Origin: Gryllotalpicola protaetiae
Lineage (GTDB): Bacteria; Actinomycetota; Actinomycetes; Actinomycetales; Microbacteriaceae
Length of the DNA stretch: 64,000 nucleotides
Assembly (NCBI RefSeq): GCF_003627055.1
Contig: NZ_CP032624.1
Location: forward strand, 1,364,001-1,428,000
Direction: 5' to 3'
The notes under the pieces are model-generated. The model did no database searches and was not told the DNA's origin. It saw only the letters and a list, made by a program, of their open reading frames with translations. Within the stretch, counting starts at the first letter, position 1. Every line of letters begins with the position of its first letter. Shown in pieces: positions 8,792-17,838 of this stretch. The position numbers were made by a program, and so were the translations under genes.

Positions 8792-9931
8792 ATGCGCACA
8801 TCAGCACGAGCCGCCGCCGCGATCGTCGCGGCCGCCGCGGTCGTCCTGCTCGCGGCCTGCAGCGGCAGTTCAGCCGCGTCGACCGGAGCGAGCAAGAAGG
8901 CGACGACGGTCGGCTTCATCATGGTCGGATCCACCGACGACGCCGGATACAACGAGGCTGTCGAAGATGGTGCCAAGGCGGTTGAAAAGGACCTTGGCAC
9001 CAGCGTCAAAGTGATCACCGCAGACAACATCCCCGAGAACGACTCAGTGACTCAGACGATGCAGGCGATGGCGAACCAAGGCGCGAAGATCATCTTCGCG
9101 ACCAGCTACGGCTATTACAAGTACGCGCTGGAGTTCGCCAAGGCGCACCCCGACATCACGGTGCTGCACCAGGGCGGATTCCTCGACGGAACCTTCCCGA
9201 AGAACTTCGGAACCTACTGGGGCGAGGCCTACGACCCGGTCGGCCTCGGCGGCATGGCGGCGGGCGCCGTGACGAAGTCGGACAAGCTCGGCTTCATCTA
9301 CGCGTTCCCGATCGCGCAGTCGATCGCGAACATCGACGCCTTCGAACTCGGCGCGCAGAAGGTGAACCCGAACGCGCAGACCTACGTCGTGAACACCTCG
9401 AACTGGTGCGACCCGCTCAAGCAGAAGCAGGCGGTCACCGCCCTGCTGAACCAGGGCGTCGACGTGTTCAGCCAGCACCAGGACTGCCAGTCGACCGTCA
9501 TCCAGGCCGTGAAGTCGGCCGGAAAGAAGATCGTCGGCTACCACTACGACGCGAAGAGCCTCGACCCCGACGGCTGGCTCACGGGCTCGGCGTGGAAGTG
9601 GGCGCCGGTCTACGAGGCGATCATCAAGTCCGTCGAAGGCGGCACTTTCACCGGCAGCAAGTACAACGCGAACTGGACCGGCACCTTCGCCGACGGCAAC
9701 AACCCTCTGCAGCTCGCCTCGTTCGGCTCGTCGGTGCCCGCCGACGTGCAGTCCAAGATCCTCGCCGAGAAGGACGCCCTGTCGAAGCCGGGCAGCTCGA
9801 TCTTCGAGGGCCCGATCTACTGTCAGGACGGCACCGTGCTGGTCCCCGCCGGCAAGACCGCGACGTACGCCGACACGAACAGCTTCAGCTGCCTCGTGAA
9901 GGGCGTCGTCGGAACGCTGCCGAAGAGCTGA
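8792..9931 (+). CDS. BMP-family substrate-binding lipoprotein
   Basis: A 379-residue surface lipoprotein that captures the substrate for the importer. It has a type II signal peptide with lipobox LLAAC and the lipidated cysteine at residue 23, followed by a Ser/Ala linker and the Bmp/PBP1-like fold beginning TTVGFIMVGSTDDAGYNEA. ASYG-type and WKWAP motifs resemble the PnrA/BmpA nucleoside-binding group. A ribosome-binding site (AGAAAGAGAAG) precedes the ATG. It is placed after the permeases and before the hydrolases, so its ligand is probably the substrate of those enzymes. Confidence 0.9.
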   Translation: MRTSARAAAAIVAAAAVVLLAACSGSSAASTGASKKATTVGFIMVGSTDDAGYNEAVEDGAKAVEKDLGTSVKVITADNIPENDSVTQTMQAMANQGAKIIFATSYGYYKYALEFAKAHPDITVLHQGGFLDGTFPKNFGTYWGEAYDPVGLGGMAAGAVTKSDKLGFIYAFPIAQSIANIDAFELGAQKVNPNAQTYVVNTSNWCDPLKQKQAVTALLNQGVDVFSQHQDCQSTVIQAVKSAGKKIVGYHYDAKSLDPDGWLTGSAWKWAPVYEAIIKSVEGGTFTGSKYNANWTGTFADGNNPLQLASFGSSVPADVQSKILAEKDALSKPGSSIFEGPIYCQDGTVLVPAGKTATYADTNSFSCLVKGVVGTLPKS

Positions 9932-9959
9932 CACCCGCCCGCAGGAAGGGAGCACGCAG

Positions 9960-10553
9960 ATGAGCGCACCGCTCGCCGCGGGTCGCATCGGGACCGTCGG
10001 GACCGTCGGGAACGCCGGTACCGTCGCAGGAACACGGCCGTATCCCTGGCCGTGGGACGGCGCGGTCGACCTGGACGCCCTGGCGCTGCTCGTGCTGCGT
10101 GCTCCCCTCCGCCCCGACGACCCCGCGCCCGAGGCGCTCGCCGCCGCCCGCGAACACCTCGGGTGTCTCGAGGACGCCGCCGACCGCCTCGGCATCGTGC
10201 GCTACTCGGTCGCGACGCGCTCGCCGCGCCACCCGACGCCCGCACCGGATGCCGACATCGTCGCGCAAGGCTGGAGCGGATTCTTCGGCTCGGGCCTCGA
10301 CGCCGTGCTGCGCCGCCGCGGCGTGACCCACCTCGTGCTCGCCGGCGCCTGGCTCGAGACCGGCGTGCACTCGACCATGCGCACGGCGAACGACATGGGC
10401 TACGAGTGCCTGCTCGTCGAGGACGCGTGCAGCGCCCTCGAGCCCGAACTGACCGCGAACTCACTGTCCTCGATCCATATGTCCGGCGGCATCTTCGGCG
10501 CCACCGGACTCACCGACGCCGTCGTGGCCGCGCTCGACGCGGCGCGCGACTGA
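9960..10553 (+). CDS. Cysteine-hydrolase homologue lacking the catalytic triad (pseudoenzyme)
   Basis: A 197-residue isochorismatase-fold protein clearly related to the active enzyme encoded next. Aligning the two, the catalytic Asp (D40 of the neighbour) is replaced by Arg, the Lys (K146) by Ala, and the nucleophile Cys (C179) by Gly135 in ETGVHSTMR. The structural parts around these sites are kept ([37 protein letters not shown]). AGGAAGGGAG precedes the ATG. An intact frame with conserved scaffold but no catalytic residues suggests a non-enzymatic partner, such as a subunit of a mixed oligomer with the biuret-hydrolase-like protein, or a ligand sensor. That role is inferred. Confidence 0.85.
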   Translation: MSAPLAAGRIGTVGTVGNAGTVAGTRPYPWPWDGAVDLDALALLVLRAPLRPDDPAPEALAAAREHLGCLEDAADRLGIVRYSVATRSPRHPTPAPDADIVAQGWSGFFGSGLDAVLRRRGVTHLVLAGAWLETGVHSTMRTANDMGYECLLVEDACSALEPELTANSLSSIHMSGGIFGATGLTDAVVAALDAARD

Positions 10554-10578
10554 CCGCACCCACCACCGGGAGGAATCC

Positions 10579-11295
10579 GTGACCGATCTCGACACCACCG
10601 CTGTCGGCCTGAGCTTCGGCCAGGTCGACGCCCAGCCGTACACCTGGCCGTACGACGGCGGCTTCGACGCCGCGCACACCGCCCTCATCAACATCGACTG
10701 GCAGGTCGACTTCTGCGGTCCGGGCGGGTACGTCGACGCGATGGGGTACGACCTCTCGCTCACCCGTGCCGGGCTCGAGCCGACCGCGGCCGTGCTCGCC
10801 GCCGCGCGCGACGCCGGGCTCATGGTGATCCACACCCGCGAGGGGCACCGCCCCGATCTGTCCGACCTGCCGGCGAACAAGAAATGGCGCTCGGCGCGCA
10901 TCGGCGCGGAGATCGGATCGCTCGGCCCGTGCGGGCGGATTCTGACGCGCGGCGAGCCCGGCTGGGAGATCGTTCCGGAGGTGGCGCCCATCGCCGGCGA
11001 GTACGTGATCGACAAGCCCGGCAAGGGCGCGTTCTACGCGACCGACCTCGACCTGCTGCTGCGCAACCACGGCATCACGCACATCATCCTCACCGGCATC
11101 ACGACCGACGTGTGCGTGCACACGACGATGCGCGACGCGAACGACCGCGGCTACGAGTGCCTGCTGCTCACGGACTGCACAGGGGCGACGGATTTCGGCA
11201 ACTACCGGGCCGCGCTCAAGATGGTGACCATGCAGGGCGGCGTCTTCGGAGCCATCGCACCGTCCGCAGCACTACTGGCGGCGCTCGGCGCATGA
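10579..11295 (+). CDS. biuH: Biuret amidohydrolase-like cysteine hydrolase
   Basis: A 238-residue isochorismatase-family amidase. It resembles rhizobial biuret hydrolase along its length, including [50 protein letters not shown] and [14 protein letters not shown]. The catalytic residues expected for the family are present: Asp40, Lys146 and Cys179. The reaction would be biuret + water to allophanate + ammonia, in the cytoplasm. The GTG at 10579 has GGGAGGA upstream. The pairing with allophanate hydrolase three genes later supports the assignment. Related cysteine hydrolases act on triuret or ureidoacrylate, so the exact substrate needs an assay. Confidence 0.8.
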   Translation: MTDLDTTAVGLSFGQVDAQPYTWPYDGGFDAAHTALINIDWQVDFCGPGGYVDAMGYDLSLTRAGLEPTAAVLAAARDAGLMVIHTREGHRPDLSDLPANKKWRSARIGAEIGSLGPCGRILTRGEPGWEIVPEVAPIAGEYVIDKPGKGAFYATDLDLLLRNHGITHIILTGITTDVCVHTTMRDANDRGYECLLLTDCTGATDFGNYRAALKMVTMQGGVFGAIAPSAALLAALGA

Positions 11296-11936
11296 CCATC
11301 GTCCTGATCCACGGCGCCGCGACGCGCGCCGACGTGTGGAATCCGCTCGTCGCCGCACTCGGCGATCTCGACCGGGTGATCGTGCCGCAGCGAGACTACT
11401 CGGGCGACTGGGGGCACGAGCTCGGAGCGCTCGAGCCGCTGTGCGCGGGGGCGCTCGTCGTCGGTGTGAGCGGCGGGGCGACGCTCGGGCTCGAGCTGGC
11501 TCTGCGCGGGGTGCCCTTGCGCGGCGCCGTGCTGCACGAGCCCGCCGCGGGGTCCTATGCGCCGGCACTCCTCGACCACGTCGCGGCCGCCTGGCGCGAG
11601 AACGGGGTCGACGGCTTCGGCTCGGCGCTCTATGGCCCGGCATGGAGCCGGAAGCTGTCGCCGTCCGCGAGCGCCGTCGCCCGCGACTTCGCCATGTTCC
11701 GGCGCTTCGAGCCGTACGCTCCGTCCACCCCTCTGACGCACGTGCTGCTCACCTCGGGCGAGCGCTCGCCCGAGTCGCGCCACATGTCGGTGCAGGCGCT
11801 CAGCCGCCTCACCGGCGCGCGCACCACTCTTGTGCCCGGCGCGAGTCACGCCGTGCACCTGGAGGCGGGCGCCGCGCTGGCATCCCTCGTCCGCTCCGAA
11901 CACAGCAGAAGCCCGACACCCGCCCTGCGCTCGTAG
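11292..11936 (+). CDS. Alpha/beta hydrolase of the biuret operon
   Basis: A 214-residue alpha/beta-hydrolase. An oxyanion-type [12 protein letters not shown] loop is near the N-terminus, the nucleophile elbow is GVSGG, and the final histidine is in GASHAVHLE. It starts at an ATGA overlap with the biuret-hydrolase gene, so it belongs to the same operon. Its substrate is not obvious. Its position between biuret hydrolase and allophanate hydrolase suggests hydrolysis of an ester or acyl-urea side product, but this is only context. Confidence 0.75.
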   Translation: MTIVLIHGAATRADVWNPLVAALGDLDRVIVPQRDYSGDWGHELGALEPLCAGALVVGVSGGATLGLELALRGVPLRGAVLHEPAAGSYAPALLDHVAAAWRENGVDGFGSALYGPAWSRKLSPSASAVARDFAMFRRFEPYAPSTPLTHVLLTSGERSPESRHMSVQALSRLTGARTTLVPGASHAVHLEAGAALASLVRSEHSRSPTPALRS

Positions 11937-11981
11937 TGTCACCAGAGACCGACCGACCGATAGCAGAAAGGCCCGCCACCC

Positions 11982-12707
11982 ATGGCGACCAACAACTCCA
12001 CCGTCGAGACCGACCGCCGATCCGCAGCGTCGCGGAGCGCACTCGTCTATCAGCAGTTGCGCGCGCTGCTCATGGACGGCTCGGTCGCCCCGACCGAGCG
12101 CCTCACCGAAGAGGCGCTCGCCGACCGGTTCGAGGTCTCGCGCACGCCGGTGCGCGAGGCGCTGTCGCGGCTGCAGACCGACGGACTGATCGAGCGCCGC
12201 GACGGTGGCCTGTACCTGCTCATCCCGAGCTTCGACACGCTCGCCGAGCTCTACGAGCTGCGCATCACACTCGAGCTGCGCGGAATCCAGCGGGCGATCG
12301 ACGACCGCACTCTGCGGCACGACCGCACCGTGCTCGATGCGGAACTGGCCAAGTGGTACGGGCTGCGCACCGCGCTGCCCGCACCTGACGCAGGATTCGT
12401 CAACACCGATGAAGCGTTCCACCAGACCCTGCTGCGGTCGTCGGGCAACGAGGCCCTCGTCGACGCGCTGCGCAACGTGAACCGGCGCATCCGGCCGATC
12501 CGCATGTACGACTACCTGACCGAGGACCGCATCGACGCGACGATCGCCGAGCACATCGCGATCGCCGAATTCGTGCGCGACGACGACCTGAGCGCGGCGC
12601 TCGCCGCCCTGCGCGAGCACGTCGAGGAGTCGCGGCAGGTGGTCATGGAGCGCGCGGCCGCAGCCCTGCCGTTCACCCGCCGCCCGGGAATCCGGAGCAG
12701 GCCGTGA
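11982..12707 (+). CDS. GntR-family regulator, FCD type
   Basis: A 241-residue regulator. A winged helix-turn-helix occupies about residues 20-85 (LTEEALADRFEVSRTPVREALSRL), followed by an all-helical FCD ligand domain with metal-ligand-type histidines in the FHQTLL and EHIAIAEF segments. FCD GntR proteins normally repress catabolic operons until an intermediate binds. It is the eighth gene of the operon, and the CTGTATACAG palindrome at 5161 is a good candidate site. It overlaps the next gene by GTGA. Confidence 0.87.
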   Translation: MATNNSTVETDRRSAASRSALVYQQLRALLMDGSVAPTERLTEEALADRFEVSRTPVREALSRLQTDGLIERRDGGLYLLIPSFDTLAELYELRITLELRGIQRAIDDRTLRHDRTVLDAELAKWYGLRTALPAPDAGFVNTDEAFHQTLLRSSGNEALVDALRNVNRRIRPIRMYDYLTEDRIDATIAEHIAIAEFVRDDDLSAALAALREHVEESRQVVMERAAAALPFTRRPGIRSRP

Positions 12708-14416
12708 GCGGCGCCGCGGTCGCGCGCGTCGTGGGGGCGTACGGCCGCATCGCCGAGACCGACCGTTCAGAAGCATGGATCCACCTGCGCCCGAAGGCCG
12801 ACGTCGAGCGCGAGGCCGCGGCGATCGACGCGCGCGTCGATGCGGGCGAGCGGCTTCCGCTCGCCGGCACCGTGTTCGCGGTGAAAGACAACATCGACGT
12901 GGCTGGCCTGCCGACCACCGCCGCATGCGCGCCGTTCGCCTACACCCCGACGCAATCGTCGCCGGCGGTCGCGCGGCTCGTCGCCGCGGGGGCCCTGGTG
13001 CTCGGCAAGACCAACCTCGACCAGTTCGCCACGGGCCTCGTCGGCACGCGCAGCCCATTCGGCGCCGTACGTGGAGCGCTGCTGCCCGAGCGCATCTCGG
13101 GCGGCTCGTCGTCGGGCTCAGCCGTCGTCGTCGCGCTCGGCATCGCCGATTTCGCGCTCGGCACGGACACGGCGGGCTCTGGCCGCGTACCCGCCATGTT
13201 CAACGGCATCGTCGGCGTGAAGCCCACGGTCGGCCTCATTCCCACCCTCGGCGTCGTCGCCGCCTGCCGCTCGTACGACTGCGTCTCGGTGTTCGCACCG
13301 ACGCTCGCCGCTGCGCAGCTGCCCCTGCGCACGATCATCGGACCGGACTCCGCGGACCATCGCGGGCGCGTCTGGCCCCTCGACGTGCCGCTCGCGGCGC
13401 CTGCCGCGCCTGTGATCGCCGTTCCCGACGATGCGGGGCTCGCGCCCGTGAGTGCGGATGCCCGAGCCGCGTTCACCGCGGCGGTGCGCCGCCTCGGTCA
13501 GGCCGGGGCGACCATCACCGCCGTCGACATCTCGCCTCTGCTGGACGCGGCCAGGCTGCTGTACGAGGGCGCGCTCGTCGCCGAGCGCTACGAGGCGTTC
13601 GGCGCGTTCCTCGAGGAGCACCCTGAGGCCGCCGATCCGAGCGTGCTGTCGATCGTGCGGAGCGCACGCGAGGTCGCCGGCGCCGACGTCATCCGCGACC
13701 AGGACCGTGTGCTCGCCTACCGCCGGGTCGCGGCCCGGCTGTTCGACGGCGTCGACGCACTGCTTGTGCCGACGACGACGGACCACCCCGACTTCGCCGA
13801 GGTCGCCGCAGACCCGATCGGCGTGAACAGCCGACTCGGCACCTACACGAACTTCGTGAACCTGCTCGACCTCTGCGCCGTCAGTGTTCCCGCGGGCGAG
13901 GCGGACGGCGGCCCCTTCGGGGTCACCGTGATCGCTCCCGCCTTCCATGACCAGCCCGCCGTCGACATCGCCAGCCACCTCCTGGGCTCGCCTGGTGCCG
14001 GCGACGGGCCGGCTCTTCCCGCCGGCATCCCGCTCGTCGTGTTCGGCGCGCACCTGCGCGGGCTGCCGCTCAACGGCCAGCTGACCGCGCTCGGCGCGCG
14101 TTTCGTACGCGAGGTGCGCACCGCGCCGCGGTATCGGATGCACGTGCTGCCCGGCGACCCCGCACGGCCCGCGGTGCGCCTCGCGGGCGACAGCGAGCTC
14201 GGGGTCGCTCTCGCGGGCGAGGAGTGGCTGCTGTCGCCGGCCGCGCTCGGCCGCCTGACCGCGTCGCTGGCCTGGCCGATGATGCTCGGGCCCGTCGAGC
14301 TCGCCGATGGCACACGCGCGACCGGCTTCGGCGCGAGCGAGGCTCTGGGACCCGACGTCAGCGAGCACGGCGGCTGGCGCGCCTATCTCGCCGCGAGCCG
14401 GGAGCTGGTGCCGTGA
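12704..14416 (+). CDS. atzF: Allophanate hydrolase
   Basis: A 570-residue AtzF-type enzyme that splits allophanate to carbon dioxide and two ammonia. The N-terminal 430 residues are an amidase-signature domain: Lys61 in AVKDNIDVAG, the cis-serine in ISGGSSSGSAV and the nucleophile in DTAGSGRVP. Residues from about 440 to the end form the allophanate hydrolase C-terminal domain (PLVVFGAHLRGLPLNGQL). The length matches stand-alone AtzF, with no fused biotin-dependent urea carboxylase. Its GTG start overlaps the regulator's stop. It completes nitrogen release from biuret. Confidence 0.9.
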   Translation: MSGAAVARVVGAYGRIAETDRSEAWIHLRPKADVEREAAAIDARVDAGERLPLAGTVFAVKDNIDVAGLPTTAACAPFAYTPTQSSPAVARLVAAGALVLGKTNLDQFATGLVGTRSPFGAVRGALLPERISGGSSSGSAVVVALGIADFALGTDTAGSGRVPAMFNGIVGVKPTVGLIPTLGVVAACRSYDCVSVFAPTLAAAQLPLRTIIGPDSADHRGRVWPLDVPLAAPAAPVIAVPDDAGLAPVSADARAAFTAAVRRLGQAGATITAVDISPLLDAARLLYEGALVAERYEAFGAFLEEHPEAADPSVLSIVRSAREVAGADVIRDQDRVLAYRRVAARLFDGVDALLVPTTTDHPDFAEVAADPIGVNSRLGTYTNFVNLLDLCAVSVPAGEADGGPFGVTVIAPAFHDQPAVDIASHLLGSPGAGDGPALPAGIPLVVFGAHLRGLPLNGQLTALGARFVREVRTAPRYRMHVLPGDPARPAVRLAGDSELGVALAGEEWLLSPAALGRLTASLAWPMMLGPVELADGTRATGFGASEALGPDVSEHGGWRAYLAASRELVP

Positions 14417-14424
14417 TCTCACGG

Positions 14425-14459
14425 TAGACCATGTGCTACATAAGTGCTACTCTGCCTGC
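14425..14459 (+). promoter_or_regulatory. vapBC promoter with 11-bp-spaced direct repeats
   Basis: TAGACC (14425) and TACTCT (14448-14453) form a -35/-10 pair 17 bases apart, with the ATG six bases after the -10. GTGCTAC occurs twice, at 14433-14439 and 14444-14450, exactly 11 bp apart. This layout suits cooperative binding of the VapB antitoxin over the promoter. Confidence 0.6.
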
Positions 14460-14753
14460 ATGGCCAGTGTGGGAGTGCGCGAACTGCGGCAGAACGCGAG
14501 CGAGGTCCTGCGCCGTGTCGAGGCCGGCGAAGAGATCGAGGTCACCGTCAATGGGCGGCTTGCCGCGCGCATTGTGCCGGCGTTACGTGCCGTGCCCAAC
14601 TACCCGCCGACGCCGACGCCGGCGCGGCCCCTGAAGCTGGCCGAGTTCCTCACCAAGCTGGCCGAGATACCCGATGACAACACCGGCTGGGCCGAAGAGA
14701 TCTATGCCGCCCGCGACAACGATCCCTTGTTCGACCCGTGGGCTGACAGATGA
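14460..14753 (+). CDS. vapB: Antitoxin of the Phd/YefM type (VapB)
   Basis: A 97-residue antitoxin. The N-terminal half is a Phd/YefM DNA-binding fold (VGVRELRQNASEVLRRVEAGEEIEVTVNGRLAARI), and the proline-rich middle plus acidic C-terminus form the toxin-neutralising tail. The ATG at 14460 is fixed by the leaderless-type promoter; an upstream extension of the frame overlaps atzF and has no start signal. It overlaps the toxin gene by ATGA. Confidence 0.88.
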   Translation: MASVGVRELRQNASEVLRRVEAGEEIEVTVNGRLAARIVPALRAVPNYPPTPTPARPLKLAEFLTKLAEIPDDNTGWAEEIYAARDNDPLFDPWADR

Positions 14754-15151
14754 TCCTGCTCGACACGTCGATCCTGATCTCTGCACGGCAGACCCTCAAT
14801 CGCTGGGGCGATACACCGCCTGACGAGACCGCGGTCTTCAGCATCCTGAGCTACGCGGAGCTCGCTTTCGGCATTGCCGCGGCAACCGACCGCGATACAC
14901 GCGCCGGCCGGCAGGAGAACCTCACCTGGATCGAGTCGCTCGCCCCGAACTGGTTGTCCTTCGACCGGCGCGCGGCAGACGGATACGCTGCCGTCGCCGC
15001 GGCTGTGCGGCCGACGCGCCCCGCGCACGCCCGAAGCAAGGACATCATGCTCGCGGGGCAGGCGTACGCGCTCGGAGCCTCGCTCGCGACCCTCAACCCG
15101 AAGGACTTCGAACTCGTCTCCCACCTCGTGAAGATCGTCGCCCCCGAGTGA
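14750..15151 (+). CDS. vapC: PIN-domain ribonuclease toxin (VapC)
   Basis: A 133-residue PIN-domain RNase. The acidic residues that bind the catalytic metal are visible: Asp5 in LLDTSILI, Glu37 in SYAELAFG, Asp in [11 protein letters not shown], with the C-terminal LATLNPKDF motif. All are intact, so the toxin should be active. It is translationally coupled to its antitoxin. The pair sits between the biuret operon and purA with no visible mobile-element borders. Confidence 0.9.
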   Translation: MILLDTSILISARQTLNRWGDTPPDETAVFSILSYAELAFGIAAATDRDTRAGRQENLTWIESLAPNWLSFDRRAADGYAAVAAAVRPTRPAHARSKDIMLAGQAYALGASLATLNPKDFELVSHLVKIVAPE

Positions 15152-15196
15152 CGAACCGCCCACGGCCGCGCTGACAGGCGGAACTAGACGCTTCGA

Positions 15197-15232
15197 TAGG
15201 ATGGGGTGGACCACAAGCTGCGGTCCACCCCA
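15197..15232. promoter_or_regulatory. purA upstream palindrome after a -10 box
   Basis: TAGGAT at 15197-15202 looks like a -10. It overlaps by one base a perfect inverted repeat with 11-bp arms, 15202-15212 and 15222-15232 (TGGGGTGGACC with its complement), around a nine-base loop. The repeat therefore covers the expected transcription start of purA and ends just before the ribosome-binding site. It could be an operator or a 5'-end hairpin. Confidence 0.6.
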
Positions 15233-15248
15233 GCATGAGGAGGACCAC

Positions 15249-16538
15249 GTGCCCGGAATCGTGATCGTCGGCGCCCAGTGGGGCGATGAGGGCAAGGGCA
15301 AGGCGACCGACCTGCTCGGCAGCCGCATCGACTACGTCGTCAAGTTCAACGGCGGCAACAACGCCGGTCACACCGTCGTGATCGGCAACGAGAAGTACGC
15401 GCTGCACCTGCTGCCCTCCGGCATCCTCACCGAGGGTGTCGTGCCCGTGATCGGCAACGGCGTCGTCGTCGACCTCGAGGTGCTGTTCGACGAGCTCGAC
15501 GCGCTGAACGCGCGCGGTCTCGACACCTCGAAGCTCAAGATCTCGGCGAACGCCCACATCATCGCGTCGTACCACCGCACGCTCGACAAGGTGACGGAGC
15601 GCTTCCTCGGCAAGCGCCAGATCGGCACGACCGGCCGCGGCATCGGCCCGGCCTACGCCGACAAGATCAACCGCGTCGGAATCCGCGTGCAGGACCTGTT
15701 CGATGCGTCGATCCTTCGGCAGAAGGTCGAGGGTGCGCTCTTCCAGAAGAACCAGCTGCTCGTGAAGGTCTACAACCGCCGCGCGATCGGCGTCGACGAG
15801 GTCGTCGACGAGCTGCTCTCGTACACCGAACGCCTCGCGCCTATGGTCGCCGACACCGAGCTCGAACTCAACCAGGCGATCGCGGCTGGGAAGAACGTGC
15901 TGTTCGAGGGCGGTCAGGCGACGATGCTCGACGTCGATCACGGCACCTATCCGTTCGTCACGAGTTCGTCGGCGACGGCCGGCGGCGCGGCGACCGGCTC
16001 GGGCGTCGGCCCGACACAGCTGAACCGCATCATCGGCATCGCGAAGGCGTACATCACGCGCGTCGGCGCCGGCCCGTTCCCGACCGAGCTGTTCGACGAG
16101 TGGGGCGACTTCCTCGTCGAGCACGGCCACGAGTTCGGCACCACGACCGGTCGCCGCCGCCGGCCCGGCTGGTACGACGCGCCCATCGCCCGCTACGCGA
16201 GCCGCATCAACGGCCTCACCGACCTCGTGCTGACGAAGCTCGACGTGCTCACCGGGCTCGAGACGATCCCGGTCTGCGTCGCCTACGACGTCGACGGCGT
16301 GCGCGTCGACGAGGTGCCCGTCTCGCAGTCGGACTTCCACCACGCGAAGCCGATCTACGCGGAGTTCCCCGGCTGGGCAGAGGACATCTCCGCCGCCCGC
16401 AGCTTCGACGAGCTTCCGCAGAACGCGCAGGACTACGTGCTCGCCATCGAGCGGCTCTCCGGCTGCCGCATCTCGGCGATCGGCGTGGGCCCGGCGCGCG
16501 ATGCGATCATCGTCCGCCACGACCTCATCGCCGAGTGA
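15249..16538 (+). CDS. purA: Adenylosuccinate synthetase
   Basis: A 429-residue GTP-dependent enzyme that joins IMP and aspartate, committing purine flow to AMP. The N-terminal [11 protein letters not shown] loop, NGGNNAGHT catalytic His motif, [14 protein letters not shown] and the C-terminal TTTGRRRR-type stretch are all present. The GTG at 15249 is used because GAGGAGG lies a few bases upstream and the mature protein begins at [14 protein letters not shown]. Length is that of standard bacterial PurA. The next gene begins one base inside its stop codon. Confidence 0.95.
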   Translation: MPGIVIVGAQWGDEGKGKATDLLGSRIDYVVKFNGGNNAGHTVVIGNEKYALHLLPSGILTEGVVPVIGNGVVVDLEVLFDELDALNARGLDTSKLKISANAHIIASYHRTLDKVTERFLGKRQIGTTGRGIGPAYADKINRVGIRVQDLFDASILRQKVEGALFQKNQLLVKVYNRRAIGVDEVVDELLSYTERLAPMVADTELELNQAIAAGKNVLFEGGQATMLDVDHGTYPFVTSSSATAGGAATGSGVGPTQLNRIIGIAKAYITRVGAGPFPTELFDEWGDFLVEHGHEFGTTTGRRRRPGWYDAPIARYASRINGLTDLVLTKLDVLTGLETIPVCVAYDVDGVRVDEVPVSQSDFHHAKPIYAEFPGWAEDISAARSFDELPQNAQDYVLAIERLSGCRISAIGVGPARDAIIVRHDLIAE

Positions 16539-17596
16539 TGGGCGTCTGGCTCGGCGGCTACACGCCCGACATGGACGGCACGGGCGAAGGCATCCTGCAC
16601 GCCGATCTCACTGAGGGCGGATGCCTGACCGGCGTCACCCTCGCGGCGGCGACCCCGAGCCCGAGCTTCGTGGCGCAGCATCCGTCACTGCCCGTGCTCT
16701 ATGCGGTCGGCGAGAAGAACGAGACCTTCCGCGCGTTCTCGATCGGCGCGGGCGGCGCCCTCGAGCCGCTCGGCGAGCCGGTGGCGGCCGGCAACGCGGT
16801 GTGCCACATCGCGATCGACCCTGAGGGCCGCTTCGCGTCGGTGGTCTGCTGGGGCTCCGGCCAGGTTCTCGTCTACGCGCTCGACGGCGCGACCGGCGCG
16901 ATCACGGGGCGAACGGATGCCGCAGCGGCACTCGACCCGTACGCCGGCGTCCCCGAGAGCGAGATGGTGGCGCCGCGCCCCGACTACGCGCCGCGCGTGA
17001 GCCGCGCGCACTTCACCGAGTTCCTGCCGGACGGGCGCGCGCTCACGATCGACCTCGGCTTCGACCTCGCGCGCATCTGGCGGTACGCGCCCGCGACGGC
17101 GTCCTTCGAGCTCGACGACCAGGTCGTCTTCCCCTACGGAGTCGGGCCTCGGCACGTCGCCGCCGCGTCCGACGGGCGCCTCTACGTCATCTGCGAGTAC
17201 GCCGTCGAGGTGTTCGTGCTCGTGCCGGGCGGCGACGGCCGCTACGCGATCTCGGGCTCGTCGCCGCTGCGCACGACACCGCGCGTGCCCGGCGAGTACG
17301 CCGCCCACCTCACGCTCTCGGCCGACGAGTCGCTGCTGTACGCGACCGTTCGGCTGTCGAACGTGGTCGCGGTGCTCTCGGTCGCGCAGGGCGCGCTGCC
17401 GCAGCCGCTCGCCGAGGTGCCGTCGGGCGGCGACTGGCCGCGCCACCACCTCGTGCTCGGCGACCGGCTGTACGTCGCGAACCAGCGCAGCGACGAGGTG
17501 ACGGTGTTCGCCCTCGGCGCCGACGGGGTGCCCGGCGAGATCGTGCAACGCGTGCCGGCGGGGTCGCCGACGGCCGTGGTGACTGCGCCGGTCTAG
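16538..17596 (+). CDS. Lactonase-family beta-propeller protein (6-phosphogluconolactonase-like)
   Basis: A 352-residue protein of the seven-bladed propeller lactonase family (PF10282). Typical repeated features are GGYTPD, HPSLPVLYAVGE, CHIAIDPEGRFASVVCWGSG, GVGPRHVAAASDGRLYVICEY, HLTLSADESLLYATVR and RHHLVLGDRLYVANQRSDEV. No signal peptide is seen, so it is probably cytoplasmic. It begins inside the TGATG of the purA stop and should be co-transcribed with purA. The substrate is uncertain; some members hydrolyse 6-phosphogluconolactone. Confidence 0.8.
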   Translation: MGVWLGGYTPDMDGTGEGILHADLTEGGCLTGVTLAAATPSPSFVAQHPSLPVLYAVGEKNETFRAFSIGAGGALEPLGEPVAAGNAVCHIAIDPEGRFASVVCWGSGQVLVYALDGATGAITGRTDAAAALDPYAGVPESEMVAPRPDYAPRVSRAHFTEFLPDGRALTIDLGFDLARIWRYAPATASFELDDQVVFPYGVGPRHVAAASDGRLYVICEYAVEVFVLVPGGDGRYAISGSSPLRTTPRVPGEYAAHLTLSADESLLYATVRLSNVVAVLSVAQGALPQPLAEVPSGGDWPRHHLVLGDRLYVANQRSDEVTVFALGADGVPGEIVQRVPAGSPTAVVTAPV

Positions 17597-17650
17597 GAGC
17601 CCGCTCGCCGGCTGCCGTGCGGGGCGAGTGCGCGGTCAGGCATCCGCTCT

Positions 17651-17802
17651 CATACGTCGAATCGCGTATGTCGCAGGCGATGTCGCACTCGTATCCTGGG
17701 CCAGCGCGCTGAGGCGCGCTCTTGGCTCGCGACGGTGCTGCGCTTCTTGATTTCGTCTCGGGCCGCGGTGCCCATGGCAGGCGAGAGAGCCGTGGGCACC
17801 GC
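17651..17802. other. 242-base spacer with two small inverted repeats
   Basis: The space between the lactonase and chorismate mutase genes has no convincing gene. It holds CATACG/CGTATG arms around eight bases at 17651-17670, and an 8-bp stem GGTGCCCA/TGGGCACC at about 17768-17802. Either could be part of a terminator or operator. Confidence 0.4.
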
Positions 17803-17825
17803 CCTCGTCCTCGCCGGGATTCCTC

Positions 17826-17838
17826 TAGGGTTTTCAGC
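17826..17838 (+). promoter_or_regulatory. Leaderless-type -10 of chorismate mutase gene
   Basis: TAGGGT at 17826-17831 lies seven bases before the ATG at 17839. No ribosome-binding site is visible. Confidence 0.5.
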
